Of a stretch of DNA of 64,000 bases, positions 10,799 through 21,092 are shown piece by piece. The notes under the pieces were generated by a model. The model ran no database searches and was not told where the DNA came from. It saw only the letters and a program-made list of their open reading frames with translations. The DNA comes from Azohydromonas aeria (GTDB taxonomy: Bacteria > Pseudomonadota > Gammaproteobacteria > Burkholderiales > Burkholderiaceae_C): assembly GCF_009760915.1 (NCBI RefSeq), contig NZ_VIDQ01000004.1, positions 62,001 through 126,000 on the forward strand, written 5' to 3'. Each line of letters starts with the position of its first letter. The stretch's first letter is position 1. Position numbers and translations under genes: made by a program.

Positions 10799-12064
10799 TC
10801 AGGCCGCGGCGGCCTTGGTCTTGAAGGAGTCGGCGTACTTGGCGGGGTCCTTGCCGTCCCAGACCACGCCGTCGATGAGCTTGCTGCTGCGCATGACGTC
10901 CTTGGGCACGCTGACCTTCATGGCCGAGGCCACCTCGCGGTACAGGTCGATCTGGTTGATCTGCTTCGCGACGCCCAGGTAGTCGGGGTGCGCCTTCAGC
11001 AGCCCCCAGCGCTTGTGCTGCGTGAGGAACCACATGCCGTCGGACAGGTACGGGAAGTTGACCGCGCCGTCGTTGAAGAACTTCATGTGGTTGGGGTCGT
11101 CCCAGGTCTTGCCCAGGCCGTTCTGGTAGCGGCCCAGGATGCGCTGGTTGATGGCGTCCACGCCGGTGTTGACGTAGGCCTTGTCGGCCACCGTCTCGGC
11201 CATCTTCATCTTGTTCTGCAGGCTGGCGTCGATCCAGCGGCTGGCCTCCATCACGGCCATCATCACGGCGCGCGCGGTGTTGGGGTACTTCTTGACGAAG
11301 TCGCCGGTGGTGCCCAGCACCTTCTCCGGGTGGTCCTTCCAGATGTCCTGCGTGGTCACGGCGGTGATGCCGATGCCGTCCATGATGGCGCGGTGGCCCC
11401 AGGGCTCGCCCACGCAGTAGCCGTCCATGTTGCCCACGCGCATGTTGGCCACCATCTGCGGCGGTGGCACGGTGATGACCTTGGCGTCCTTCATCGGGTC
11501 GATGCCCGCGCTGGCCAGCCAGTAGTACAGCCACATGGCGTGCGTGCCGGTGGGGAAGGTCTGCGCGAAGGTGTAGTCGCGCTTGTCCTTGGCCATGACC
11601 TTGGCCAGCGACGGCCCGTCCACCGCGCCGGCCTCGGCCAGCTTCTTCGACAGCGTGATGGCCTGGCCGTTGTGGTTCAGGGTCATCAGCACGGCCATGT
11701 CCTTCTTCGGCCCGCCCAGGCCCAGGTGCACGCCGTAGACCAGGCCGTAGAGCACGTGCGCCATGTCGAGCTCGCCGTTGACGAGCTTGTCGCGCACGCC
11801 GGCCCAGGAGGCTTCCTTGGTCGGCACGATCTTGACGCCGTACTTCTTGTCGAAGCCCAGCACCGAGGCCATGACGATGGAGGCGCAGTCGGTCAGCGGG
11901 ATGAAGCCGATGCGCACTTCCTCCTTCTCCGGCTTGTCGGAGCCGGCGGCGTACACCGCGGCCTGCAGCCCCGGGATCATGCCGCCCGTGGCGGCGACGG
12001 TGGCCGTGGCGGCGGCGGCCTTGACGATCGAGCGGCGTCCCATGTTGATCGCGTCCTTGTTCAT
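10799..12064 (-). CDS. nrtA: Nitrate-type ABC transporter substrate-binding protein (NrtA-like)
   Basis: This 421-residue protein belongs to the NrtA/CmpA family of periplasmic anion receptors (VRIGFIPLTDCASIVMA at the mature N-terminus, GYCVGEPWGHRA further on). The N-terminus MNKDAINMGRRSIVKAAAAT has a twin-arginine motif followed by an Ala-rich hydrophobic stretch, so Tat export is likely. The frame stays open to 12139, but the ATG at 12064 fits the signal peptide and lies after the leader terminator at 12099-12161. Expression is therefore probably controlled by antitermination. Confidence 0.88.
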   Translation of the reverse strand: MNKDAINMGRRSIVKAAAATATVAATGGMIPGLQAAVYAAGSDKPEKEEVRIGFIPLTDCASIVMASVLGFDKKYGVKIVPTKEASWAGVRDKLVNGELDMAHVLYGLVYGVHLGLGGPKKDMAVLMTLNHNGQAITLSKKLAEAGAVDGPSLAKVMAKDKRDYTFAQTFPTGTHAMWLYYWLASAGIDPMKDAKVITVPPPQMVANMRVGNMDGYCVGEPWGHRAIMDGIGITAVTTQDIWKDHPEKVLGTTGDFVKKYPNTARAVMMAVMEASRWIDASLQNKMKMAETVADKAYVNTGVDAINQRILGRYQNGLGKTWDDPNHMKFFNDGAVNFPYLSDGMWFLTQHKRWGLLKAHPDYLGVAKQINQIDLYREVASAMKVSVPKDVMRSSKLIDGVVWDGKDPAKYADSFKTKAAAA

Positions 12065-12098
12065 TCGGTGTCCTGCGTGATGTTTTCCGGCGGGCAAT

Positions 12099-12161
12099 AA
12101 AAAAACGGCGTCCCTGTGACCCGCGCTGCCGATGGGCATGTGCGGGGCATGGGGACGCCGT
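12099..12161 (-). terminator. Leader terminator (attenuator) upstream of nrtA
   Basis: On the minus strand the arms ACGGCGTCCC (12161-12152) and GGGACGCCGT (12114-12105) form a perfect 10-bp stem around a 37-base loop, followed directly by seven T residues. It lies 35 bases before the nrtA start and downstream of nasT. This is the placement of the factor-independent terminator in nitrate-assimilation leaders that NasR/NasT-type ANTAR proteins suppress. Confidence 0.8.
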
Positions 12162-12214
12162 CGTCCGTTGGGGCCGTCCGACCGGCCTTGGCCGGACGCC
12201 TCTTGATTGATTCA

Positions 12215-12240
12215 GCAGGAGATCGCCTTTGACCTCCTGC
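12215..12240 (-). promoter_or_regulatory. ANTAR-type hexaloop hairpin in the nrt leader
   Basis: On the minus strand 12240-12215 folds into a 10-bp stem (GCAGGAGGTC with GATCTCCTGC) with the six-base loop AAAGGC. Adenine at loop position 1 and guanine at position 4 are the conserved loop bases of ANTAR target hairpins. It is 54 bases upstream of the attenuator. A clean second hexaloop hairpin was not found; a pentaloop hairpin at 12277-12289 (ATTGC loop) is the only nearby candidate. Confidence 0.65.
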
Positions 12241-12354
12241 CCCGTATCTCGCAAGCCCTGTGCCAGCCTGCTGTCCCGGGGCAATCCCGCTTGAGGCGGG
12301 TCAGGCGCACCATGACGGGGGCCTGATGCCCGTCAAGCTGCGCTACCTTGGTGC

Positions 12355-12987
12355 TTACCCCAGCAAATCGGCCACGTCGATGATGCGCTGCGCCACCTCG
12401 GCGAGCTTCAGTCCCTTGTCCATGGCGGTCTTGCGCAGCCGCGCATAGGCCTGGGCCTCGTCGATGCCCTGGCGCTTCATCAGCAGGCCCTTGGCGCGCT
12501 CGACGACCTTGCGCTCGTCGAGCTGGCTGCGCGCGTCGGCGAGCTGGCGGCGCAGCTCCTCCTCGTGGCGAAAGCGCGCCATGGCCACGTCCAGCACCGA
12601 CTTGATGCGCTGCGGCGCCAGGCCCGCCACGACGTAGGCCGTGACGCCCGCGGCGATGGCGTCGTCCACGCGTGAGGTGTCGTCGTCGTCGGTGAACAGC
12701 ACGATGGGCCGGCGCGCGTCGCGCGTGGCCATCACGACGTGCTCCAGCGTGTCGCGCGCCTGGCTCTCGGCGTCCACGATGATCATGTCCGGCTGGATCT
12801 GCGCCAGCCGCTCGGGCAGGAACGGGTCGATGGGCAGCACCGCGACGATGTTGTAGCCGTGCTGCAGCAGCCCGATGCGCAGGCTGCGCGAGCGCGCGAC
12901 CTCGTCCACCGCGGCGGGGTCGGCAGGGTCCGGGTTCAGCGAATCCGGCGCGACGATGACGATGCGCAGGCTTTGCGGTGATTTCAT
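12355..12987 (-). CDS. nasT: ANTAR-domain response regulator NasT (antiterminator)
   Basis: The 210-residue protein has an N-terminal receiver-like domain ([22 protein letters not shown] near residue 71, VLFTDDDD) and a C-terminal three-helix ANTAR domain ([19 protein letters not shown] through [16 protein letters not shown]). ANTAR proteins bind paired hexaloop RNA hairpins and stop terminator formation; NasT does this in nitrate-assimilation leaders. The ATG at 12987 is preferred over 13005. The usual NasS nitrate sensor gene is not adjacent. Target candidates are the hairpin at 12215-12240 and the attenuator at 12099-12161. It is divergent from tsaD. Confidence 0.9.
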   Translation of the reverse strand: MKSPQSLRIVIVAPDSLNPDPADPAAVDEVARSRSLRIGLLQHGYNIVAVLPIDPFLPERLAQIQPDMIIVDAESQARDTLEHVVMATRDARRPIVLFTDDDDTSRVDDAIAAGVTAYVVAGLAPQRIKSVLDVAMARFRHEEELRRQLADARSQLDERKVVERAKGLLMKRQGIDEAQAYARLRKTAMDKGLKLAEVAQRIIDVADLLG

Positions 12988-13056
12988 GGGGCGCACGGCT
13001 TGCAAGCTTCACGCCACCGCCGGGTGCGAAATTCCCGCTGGCTACACTGCCGCACC

Positions 13057-14091
13057 ATGAATGTGCTCGGCATTGAATCCTCCTGCGACGAGACGGGCGT
13101 GGCCCTCGTGCAGATCCCTCCCGGCGGCGGCGTGCCCGTGCTCAAGGCGCACGCGCTGCACAGCCAGATCGAGATGCACCGCGCCTACGGCGGCGTGGTG
13201 CCGGAGCTGGCCTCGCGCGACCACATCCGCCGCGTGCTGCCGCTGGCGCGCCAGGTGTTCACGGATGCCGGCTGCGCGCTCGAAGACGTGGACGTGGTGG
13301 CCTACACGCGCGGCCCCGGCCTCGCCGGCGCGCTGCTGGTGGGCGCGGGCGTGGCCTGCGCGCTGGCCGCGGCGCTGGGCAAGCCGACGCTGGGCATCCA
13401 CCACCTCGAAGGGCACCTGCTGTCGCCCTTCCTATCCGACGACCCGCCGGAATTCCCGTTCGTGGCGCTGCTGGTCTCCGGCGGCCACACCCAGCTCATG
13501 CGCGTGTCCGGCGTGGGCGAATATGAACTGCTGGGCGAGACCATCGACGACGCCGCCGGCGAGGCCTTCGACAAGTCGGCCAAGCTGCTGGGCCTGGGCT
13601 ATCCGGGCGGGCCGGCGCTGTCGCGCCTGGCCGAGTTCGGCAGCGCCGACGCCTTCGCGCTGCCGCGCCCGCTGCTGCACAGCGGCAACCTGGATTTCTC
13701 GTTTGCCGGGCTGAAGACGGCGGTGATGACGCAGCTGCGCAAGCTGGGGCCCGACGTGTGCGAGCAGCCCAAGGCCGACCTGGCCGCCAGCACGCAGGCC
13801 GCCATCGTGGACGTGCTCAGCAGCAAGTCGATGAAGGCGCTGAAAGCCACGGGGCTGAAGCGGCTGGTCGTGGCCGGCGGCGTGGGCGCGAACCGCGCGC
13901 TGCGCACCAACCTGAACTCGCTGTGCCGGCGCGCCGGCGTGCGCGTCCACTACCCGGAGCTGCACCTGTGCAGCGACAACGGCGCCATGATCGCCCTGGC
14001 CGGTGCCATGCGGCTGCAAAGCGGCCGCGCCGTGCCGGAGCACGACTACGCCTTCGACGTGCGGCCGCGCTGGCCGCTGGCGGAGGTTTGA
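13057..14091 (+). CDS. tsaD: tRNA threonylcarbamoyladenosine transferase TsaD
   Basis: TsaD transfers the threonylcarbamoyl group to A37 of ANN-decoding tRNAs in the TsaBDE complex. The 344-residue ASKHA-fold protein starts [17 protein letters not shown] and contains the metal-binding HHLEGH motif near residue 114, VSGGHTQL near residue 140 and [12 protein letters not shown] near residue 275. Length matches the bacterial family (about 340). The next gene's ATG overlaps its stop codon, suggesting co-translation. Confidence 0.97.
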   Translation: MNVLGIESSCDETGVALVQIPPGGGVPVLKAHALHSQIEMHRAYGGVVPELASRDHIRRVLPLARQVFTDAGCALEDVDVVAYTRGPGLAGALLVGAGVACALAAALGKPTLGIHHLEGHLLSPFLSDDPPEFPFVALLVSGGHTQLMRVSGVGEYELLGETIDDAAGEAFDKSAKLLGLGYPGGPALSRLAEFGSADAFALPRPLLHSGNLDFSFAGLKTAVMTQLRKLGPDVCEQPKADLAASTQAAIVDVLSSKSMKALKATGLKRLVVAGGVGANRALRTNLNSLCRRAGVRVHYPELHLCSDNGAMIALAGAMRLQSGRAVPEHDYAFDVRPRWPLAEV

Positions 14092-15296
14092 TGCACCCAC
14101 CCATGCACGATTTCATCCGCAGCTCCCTGGCGGCCTTGCCCGCATCCAAGATCCGCGAAGTGGCCAATGCCGGCCTGGGCCGCCCCGACGTGCTGGCTTT
14201 CTGGTTCGGCGAGAGCGACGAGGTCACGCCGCTGGAGGTGCGCGAGGCCGCGGCCGCGTCGCTGCGGCGCGGCGAAACCTTCTATTCGCACAACCTGGGC
14301 CTGCCGGAGCTGCGCGCGGCCTTGTCGGCCTACGTTTCGGACCTGCACGCGCCGGTGGACGCGGGGCGGCTGGCCATCACCAGCGCCGGCGTCAGCGCGC
14401 TGATGGTGGCGGCACAGCTGCTGTTGAATGCGGGCGACGAGGTGGTGGCCGTGGTGCCGGTGTGGCCCAACATCACCGCGCAGCCCGAGGTGTTGGGTGC
14501 GCGGGTGAAGCGCGTGTCGCTGCATCCTCACCTGGGCGCGTGGCGGCTCGATGTGCAGGAGCTGCTTGACGCCATCACGCCCGCGACGCGTGCGCTGCTG
14601 GTCAACGCGCCCAACAACCCCACGGGCTGGACGCTCACGCGCGCGGAGCAGCAGGCCATCCTGGATCACTGCCGCCGCACCGGCACCTGGATCGTGGCCG
14701 ACGAGGTCTACGAGCGGCTGTGGTGGGGCACGGGCGAGGAGGGCAGCAGCGCCGGCCGCGCCGCGCCCAGCTTCCTCGACATCGCCGCGCCCGAGGACCG
14801 GCTCGTCGTCACGCAGAGCTTTTCCAAGAGCTTCCTCATGACCGGCTGGCGCCTGGGCTGGCTGGTGCTGCCGGCTGACCCGCGCGGCCAGGCCATGGAG
14901 GCGGCGGGCAAGCTGCTGGAGTTCAACAGCTCCTGCGCGCCGGTATTCGCGCAGCGCGGCGCATTGCAGGCGCTAGCGCTGGCCGACGAGTTCGTGCCCG
15001 GACTCGTGTCCCGCCTGAAAGCCGGGCGCGACACGCTGCTCGACGGGCTGCGCACGCTGCCGGGCATCGAGGTGGCGCCGCCGCCGGGCGGGCTCTACGC
15101 CTTCTTCCGCGTCGAGGGCCGGGACGACTCGCTGGCCCTGGCCAAGCGCCTGGTGGCCGAGCATGGCCTGGGGCTGGCGCCGGGCGCGGCCTTCGGCCCG
15201 GAGGGCGAGGGCTGGCTGCGCTGGTGCTTCGCTTCCAAAGACCTTGAGCGGCTGAAGCTGGGCGTGCAGCGGCTGGCCGGGGCGCTGGGCCTATAA
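14091..15296 (+). CDS. PLP-dependent class I/II aminotransferase
   Basis: This 401-residue fold-type I aminotransferase overlaps the tsaD stop by one base. Motifs seen are ARLAITSAG-like cofactor region (GRLAITSAGVSAL near residue 95), NAPNNPTGW near residue 171, VADEVYERLWW near residue 201 and the PLP lysine in QSFSKSFLMTGWRLGW near residue 245. Fold and cofactor are clear, the substrate is not; members are often annotated as aspartate or generic amino acid aminotransferases. An in-frame ATG at 14103 is an alternative start. Its 3' end carries the rpsO -10 box. Confidence 0.88.
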   Translation: MHPPMHDFIRSSLAALPASKIREVANAGLGRPDVLAFWFGESDEVTPLEVREAAAASLRRGETFYSHNLGLPELRAALSAYVSDLHAPVDAGRLAITSAGVSALMVAAQLLLNAGDEVVAVVPVWPNITAQPEVLGARVKRVSLHPHLGAWRLDVQELLDAITPATRALLVNAPNNPTGWTLTRAEQQAILDHCRRTGTWIVADEVYERLWWGTGEEGSSAGRAAPSFLDIAAPEDRLVVTQSFSKSFLMTGWRLGWLVLPADPRGQAMEAAGKLLEFNSSCAPVFAQRGALQALALADEFVPGLVSRLKAGRDTLLDGLRTLPGIEVAPPPGGLYAFFRVEGRDDSLALAKRLVAEHGLGLAPGAAFGPEGEGWLRWCFASKDLERLKLGVQRLAGALGL

Positions 15297-15297
15297 T
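15292..15297 (+). promoter_or_regulatory. Probable -10 box of the rpsO promoter
   Basis: A perfect TATAAT overlaps the last codons of the aminotransferase gene. No good -35 is visible at 16-18 bases. It implies an rpsO leader of roughly 155 bases. Confidence 0.5.
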
Positions 15298-15306
15298 CGA
15301 GGGCTT

Positions 15307-15345
15307 CGCACCTGTGGCGCAGTTACAAAGCTGCCGATCGGTGCG
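15307..15345 (+). promoter_or_regulatory. Structured rpsO 5' leader element
   Basis: An outer 6-bp stem CGCACC (15307-15312) with GGTGCG (15340-15345) encloses an inner GCAG/CTGC stem (15319-15322 with 15331-15334). It sits just after the -10 box and about 115 bases before the rpsO start. S15 autoregulates through leader structures in several bacteria, so this is a candidate S15-binding element; that function is inferred. Confidence 0.4.
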
Positions 15346-15458
15346 GAGAGCCAAGCGCACGGCGTGGGTCGGTTTCACCCGCGACCGCAAGTAACCCGGA
15401 AACCGCGGCGGCCTGAGCCAGGCCTGTGCCCCGGTTTCCAGCACAGGAAACTCCACTC

Positions 15459-15728
15459 ATGGCAGTTGCTGACATCAAGACGGCCGACATCGTCGCCGCC
15501 AACGCCCGCGGCCCCGCGGACACCGGTTCTCCCGAAGTCCAGGTCGCCCTGCTGACGGCTCGCATCAACGAGCTGACGCCCCATTTCAAGACCCACGCCA
15601 AGGACCACCACGGCCGCCGCGGCCTGCTCAAGATGGTCAACCAGCGCAAGCGCCTGCTGTCCTACCTGAAGAGCAAGGACGCCGACCGCTACGTCGCGCT
15701 GATCCAGAAGCTGGGCCTGCGCAAGTAA
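15459..15728 (+). CDS. rpsO: 30S ribosomal protein S15
   Basis: S15 is a primary 16S rRNA-binding protein of the small-subunit platform. The 89-residue product has the family core [20 protein letters not shown] (residues 26-45), the conserved [19 protein letters not shown] segment and the LGLRK end. The ATG at 15459 gives the normal length; an upstream in-frame ATG at 15426 would add 11 residues and is not favoured. It precedes pnp, the conserved rpsO-pnp order. Confidence 0.98.
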   Translation: MAVADIKTADIVAANARGPADTGSPEVQVALLTARINELTPHFKTHAKDHHGRRGLLKMVNQRKRLLSYLKSKDADRYVALIQKLGLRK

Positions 15729-15746
15729 TTCGCGCATGAACGACGG

Positions 15747-15788
15747 GAGCCTGTACTGCATCGCGCAGCACAGGCTCTTTGTCTTTGG
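15747..15788 (+). terminator. rpsO terminator
   Basis: Arms GAGCCTGT (15747-15754) and ACAGGCTC (15770-15777) pair perfectly, continued inside by CTG/CAG after an A-C mismatch, and are followed by TTTGTCTTT. The position 18 bases after the rpsO stop matches a leaky rpsO terminator upstream of pnp. Confidence 0.75.
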
Positions 15789-15816
15789 AGACGAGAGGAA
15801 ACCGGCGTCGATGTGT

Positions 15817-15861
15817 CATTCCAGGGGGGTTGCCGAAGCAGTCTGCAGCCCCGCTGGAATG
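15817..15861 (+). promoter_or_regulatory. Long pnp leader stem-loop (RNase III-type)
   Basis: Arms CATTCCAG (15817-15824) and CTGGAATG (15854-15861) pair, then a G-G mismatch, GGGG/CCCC, and a further TTGC/GCAG segment with one wobble. The result is about 16 bp closed by an 11-base loop. It lies 75 bases before pnp. In E. coli a comparable leader stem is cut by RNase III and the product is used by PNPase for autocontrol; the same role here is inferred from position and shape. Confidence 0.6.
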
Positions 15862-15936
15862 GCATCCGCCTCGTCCTTGACGCTCCCGGTCCCCAGGCGC
15901 CACCGCCCAAGCGCGCCGACATTCCGGAGATAAAGA

Positions 15937-18357
<2,421 letters not shown>

Positions 18358-18363
18358 GCGCCC

Positions 18364-19350
18364 ATGCGTGCCGTCGAGATCGGCCAGTTCGGCGGGCCCG
18401 AGGTGCTGCGTCTGGTGACGCGGCCCGATCCGGTGCCCGCCGCCGGCGAGCTGCTGGTGCGCGTGGCCGCCTCGGGCGTGAACCGCCCGGACGTGGTGCA
18501 GCGCAAGGGCCACTACCCGCCGCCGCCCGGCGCCTCCGACCTGCCGGGCCTGGAGATCGCCGGCACGGTGGTGGGCGGCGACCCGGCGGAGCTGGCTGCG
18601 TCCGGCTTCCAGCTCGGCGACCGCGTCTGCGCGCTGGTGGCCGGCGGGGGCTATGCCGAGCTGTGCACGGCGCCGATCGCGCAGACCCTGCTCGCGCCCG
18701 CGGCGCTGTCGGACGTGGAGGCCGCGGCGCTGCCGGAGACCTTCTTCACGGTCTGGCAGAACGTGTTCGAGATCGCGCGGCTGCAGCCCGGCGAGACGCT
18801 GCTGGTGCAAGGCGGCTCCAGCGGCATCGGCGTCACGGCCACGCTGCTGGCCAAGGCGCTGGGCTCGACGGTGATCGTCACCGCGGGCAGCGACGACAAG
18901 TGCGCCGCCTGCGTGCAGCTCGGCGCCGACCATGCCATCAACTACCGCACGCAGGACTTCGTCGACGAGGCGAAACGCCTGACCGGCGGGCGCGGCGTGG
19001 ACGTGGTGCTGGACATGGTGGCGGGCGACTACGTCGGTCGCGAGCTGCAGTGCCTCGCCGACGACGGGCGGCTGGCGATCATCGCGGTGCAGGGTGGCAC
19101 GAAGAGCGCCATCGACGCGGGCCTGGTGCTGCGCAAGCGGTTGCAGATCACGGGCTCGACGCTGCGCGCGCGTTCCGTGGCCTACAAGGCCAAGCTCGCC
19201 GCGGCGCTGCAGGCACGCGTGTGGCCGCTGATCGAGTCCGGGCAGGTGAAGCCGGTGATCCACGAGGTGTTCGAGGCCGCGCAGGCGGCCCAGGCCCATG
19301 CGCTCATGGAATCGAGCACGCACGTGGGCAAGATCGTTCTGACTTGGTGA
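18364..19350 (+). CDS. NAD(P)H quinone oxidoreductase, zinc-independent MDR family (PIG3-like)
   Basis: The 328-residue protein is a medium-chain dehydrogenase/reductase of the quinone oxidoreductase group. It starts [17 protein letters not shown], has [20 protein letters not shown] near residue 39, and a Rossmann nucleotide site [20 protein letters not shown] near residue 150. The structural zinc cysteines of alcohol dehydrogenases are absent. It likely reduces quinones with NADPH in the cytoplasm; the natural substrate cannot be read from sequence. It begins six bases after the pnp stop and ends 11 bases before tpiA. Confidence 0.87.
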   Translation: MRAVEIGQFGGPEVLRLVTRPDPVPAAGELLVRVAASGVNRPDVVQRKGHYPPPPGASDLPGLEIAGTVVGGDPAELAASGFQLGDRVCALVAGGGYAELCTAPIAQTLLAPAALSDVEAAALPETFFTVWQNVFEIARLQPGETLLVQGGSSGIGVTATLLAKALGSTVIVTAGSDDKCAACVQLGADHAINYRTQDFVDEAKRLTGGRGVDVVLDMVAGDYVGRELQCLADDGRLAIIAVQGGTKSAIDAGLVLRKRLQITGSTLRARSVAYKAKLAAALQARVWPLIESGQVKPVIHEVFEAAQAAQAHALMESSTHVGKIVLTW

Positions 19351-19361
19351 ACAGAAAAATC

Positions 19362-20108
19362 ATGACTTCTAGACGCAAGCTGGTGGTGGGGAACTGGAAG
19401 ATGAACGGCAGCCACAAGGCCAACGCCGAGCTGCTGGAGGGCGTGCTCGCGGCGCGTCCCTTCGGCTGCGACGTGGCGGTGTGCGTGCCGTTCCCCTTCC
19501 TGTCGGAGACCGCCGTGACGCTGGCCGCCAGCGACATCCGCTGGGGCGCGCAGGACTGCTCCGCGCACGAGCAGGGCGCCTACACCGGCGAGGTGTCGGC
19601 GGCGATGCTGCGCGAGTTCGGCTGCCGCTGGGTCATCGTCGGCCACTCCGAGCGCCGCGCCTACCACGCCGAAAGCGACCAACTCGTGGCCGACAAGGCC
19701 AAGATCGCGCTGGGCCATGGCGTCACGCCGATCGTTTGCGTGGGCGAGACGCTGGCGCAGCGCGAGGCCGGCGAGACCGCCGCGGTGGTCAAGCGCCAGC
19801 TCTCGGCCGTGATCCACACCCTGGGCCACTGCGTGAGCGAGATGGTCGTGGCCTACGAGCCGGTCTGGGCCATCGGCACCGGCAAGACCGCCACGCCGGA
19901 GCAGGCGCAGGAAGTGCACGCGCTGCTGCGCGCGCAACTGCAGGCGGCCACGCCGCGCGCGGCCGAGATGCGGCTGCTCTACGGCGGCAGCGTCAAGCCC
20001 GACAACGCCGCGCTGCTCTTCGCGCAACCCGACATTGACGGCGGCCTCATCGGCGGCGCCGCGCTGAAGGCGGCGGACTTCGCCGCCATCTGCCGCGCCG
20101 CGGGCTGA
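19362..20108 (+). CDS. tpiA: Triosephosphate isomerase
   Basis: TpiA interconverts dihydroxyacetone phosphate and glyceraldehyde 3-phosphate in glycolysis and gluconeogenesis. The 248-residue TIM barrel keeps the catalytic set: Lys13 in GNWKMNG, the electrophilic His in VGHSERR, and the base Glu in [11 protein letters not shown], followed by the phosphate loop YGGSVKPDN. Length is normal. It precedes secG, a common tpiA-secG order in proteobacteria. Confidence 0.98.
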   Translation: MTSRRKLVVGNWKMNGSHKANAELLEGVLAARPFGCDVAVCVPFPFLSETAVTLAASDIRWGAQDCSAHEQGAYTGEVSAAMLREFGCRWVIVGHSERRAYHAESDQLVADKAKIALGHGVTPIVCVGETLAQREAGETAAVVKRQLSAVIHTLGHCVSEMVVAYEPVWAIGTGKTATPEQAQEVHALLRAQLQAATPRAAEMRLLYGGSVKPDNAALLFAQPDIDGGLIGGAALKAADFAAICRAAG

Positions 20109-20144
20109 GGTTCAGGCCTGCCGCATTCCCCCAACGAGAGTTCT

Positions 20145-20570
20145 ATGCATATCTGGTTCAACATCGTCCTGGCGGTCCAGCTGCTGTCGGCCCTGGCCAT
20201 GATCGGCCTGGTGCTGGTGCAGCACGGCAAGGGCGCCGACATGGGCGCGTCCTTCGGCGGCGGCTCTTCGGGCAGCCTGTTCGGCGCCACCGGCAGCGCC
20301 AACTTCCTGTCGCGCTCCACGGCCGTGTGTGCCACCGTGTTCTTCGTGTGCACGCTGGCGCTGGCCTACATCTCCAATTCCCGCCCGGCCGAGCCGACCA
20401 GCGGCGGCGCCAGCGTGCTGGACCGCGCCGTGCCGGCGGCCAGTGCCCCCGCGGCGTCCGCGCCCTCGCAGATCCCGGGTGCCATTCCCGGAGCCATCCC
20501 GGGTGGCGCTGCGCCGGCCGTGCCTGCACCTGTGGCACCTGCGGCGTCGGGCGACATCCCGGCGCGTTGA
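20145..20570 (+). CDS. secG: Protein translocase subunit SecG
   Basis: SecG is the small auxiliary subunit of the SecYEG channel. The 141-residue product has two membrane segments (about residues 3-23 and 55-76) joined by the conserved cytoplasmic loop with VLVQHGKGADMGASFGGGSSGSLFG. The C-terminal 60 residues are an Ala/Pro/Ser-rich tail with IPGAIPGAIPGG repeats, longer than in E. coli (110 residues total) and typical of betaproteobacterial SecG. Confidence 0.96.
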   Translation: MHIWFNIVLAVQLLSALAMIGLVLVQHGKGADMGASFGGGSSGSLFGATGSANFLSRSTAVCATVFFVCTLALAYISNSRPAEPTSGGASVLDRAVPAASAPAASAPSQIPGAIPGAIPGGAAPAVPAPVAPAASGDIPAR

Positions 20571-20589
20571 CGCCGCCCAGCCGCCGCGC

Positions 20590-20734
20590 GGCCGTGTACC
20601 GAGCACGGCCGTGTCAGCGGCGTGAAAAGCTCCCTCTTTAGAGTGGAGTCACTGTGTTAGGGCACAGTGGTTGGCCGGCCCGCGAGGGCCGGCGGCGCTC
20701 TGGGAGAGGGGCGCCGAGGCTCACCGGGCGAGCC
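20590..20734. other. Run of six consecutive hairpins between secG and tRNA-Leu
   Basis: Six near-contiguous inverted repeats occupy this 145-base stretch: GGCCGTG/CACGGCC (20590-20610), CTCC-CTC/GAG-T-GGAG (20630-20648), CACTGTG/CACAGTG with a six-base loop (20650-20669), GCCGGCCC/GGGCCGGC with loop GCGA (20674-20693), GGCGC-TCT/AGA-GCGCC (20694-20715) and GGCTC/GAGCC (20718-20734). No ORF or T-run is evident. The first hairpin may help end secG mRNA. The rest could be a structured non-coding RNA or a repeat element. Confidence 0.5.
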
Positions 20735-20781
20735 AGCAACAAATCTTCGGGTTGTCCCTCAAACGGGGGAAGAACTTGATA

Positions 20782-20787
20782 TAGAAT
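20782..20787 (+). promoter_or_regulatory. Possible -10 box of the tRNA-Leu promoter
   Basis: TAGAAT stands inside the AT-rich stretch TTGATATAGAATACAGG, 52 bases before the tRNA. No convincing -35 is present at normal spacing, so this is a weak call. Confidence 0.3.
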
Positions 20788-20839
20788 ACAGGGCTGCCGA
20801 CAAGCAAATCCTCACGCAAGTCGTGCAGTGCCTGACAAG

Positions 20840-20924
20840 GCCGACGTGGTGAAATTGGTAGACACGCTATCTTGAGGGGGTAGTGGCGAAAGCTGTGCGA
20901 GTTCGAGTCTCGCCGTCGGCACCA
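20840..20924 (+). tRNA. tRNA-Leu (anticodon GAG)
   Basis: An 85-base class II tRNA. Acceptor arms GCCGACG (20840-20846) and CGTCGGC (20914-20920) pair fully, followed by discriminator A and an encoded CCA. The anticodon stem CTATC/GGTAG closes the loop TTGAGGG, giving anticodon GAG for CUC/CUU leucine codons. A long variable arm and the T-loop sequence GTTCGAGTC are present. It lies just upstream of the nuo operon. Confidence 0.95.
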
Positions 20925-20961
20925 GACATTTTTCTTGACCTCTTCTGCAAGGTTCTGGACC

Positions 20962-20979
20962 GGCGCCTTGCAAGGCGCC
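20962..20979. repeat. 18-base perfect palindrome after tRNA-Leu
   Basis: GGCGCCTTG and its reverse complement CAAGGCGCC meet with no gap, 38 bases after the tRNA and upstream of the nuo leader terminator. It could fold as a hairpin with loop TTGCAA in RNA or act as a dimeric protein site. No function can be assigned. Confidence 0.5.
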
Positions 20980-21004
20980 CTGGACAGAGGCAGGGAAACC
21001 GCGG

Positions 21005-21052
21005 GCGCGCTCGGTAGGCAGTCTCAACAGGCTGTCGTGGGCGCGCTTTTTT
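21005..21052 (+). terminator. Terminator-like structure just upstream of nuoA
   Basis: GCGCGC arms at 21005-21010 and 21041-21046 enclose a 30-base loop and are followed directly by six T residues (21047-21052). It probably ends the tRNA-Leu transcript. Only 40 bases separate it from the nuoA start, leaving little room for a promoter, so it may also attenuate nuo expression. Confidence 0.6.
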
Positions 21053-21092
21053 GTGGCCGGATTTTTTCAACACCCAACCGCCAAGCACGCTC

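Noticed and set aside
12241..12354. Second ANTAR hexaloop hairpin upstream of the AAAGGC hairpin
   Set aside because: Candidate stems here have five- or seven-base loops or weak pairing; none shows a clean A1/G4 hexaloop.
14091..15296. Assigning a specific substrate to the second aminotransferase
   Set aside because: Only the fold-type I PLP motifs are readable; substrate-determining residues could not be judged without alignment.
21051..21092. Upstream ATG at 21051 as the nuoA start
   Set aside because: It overlaps the T-run of the terminator and would add 14 residues not seen in the family; ATG 21093 fits.
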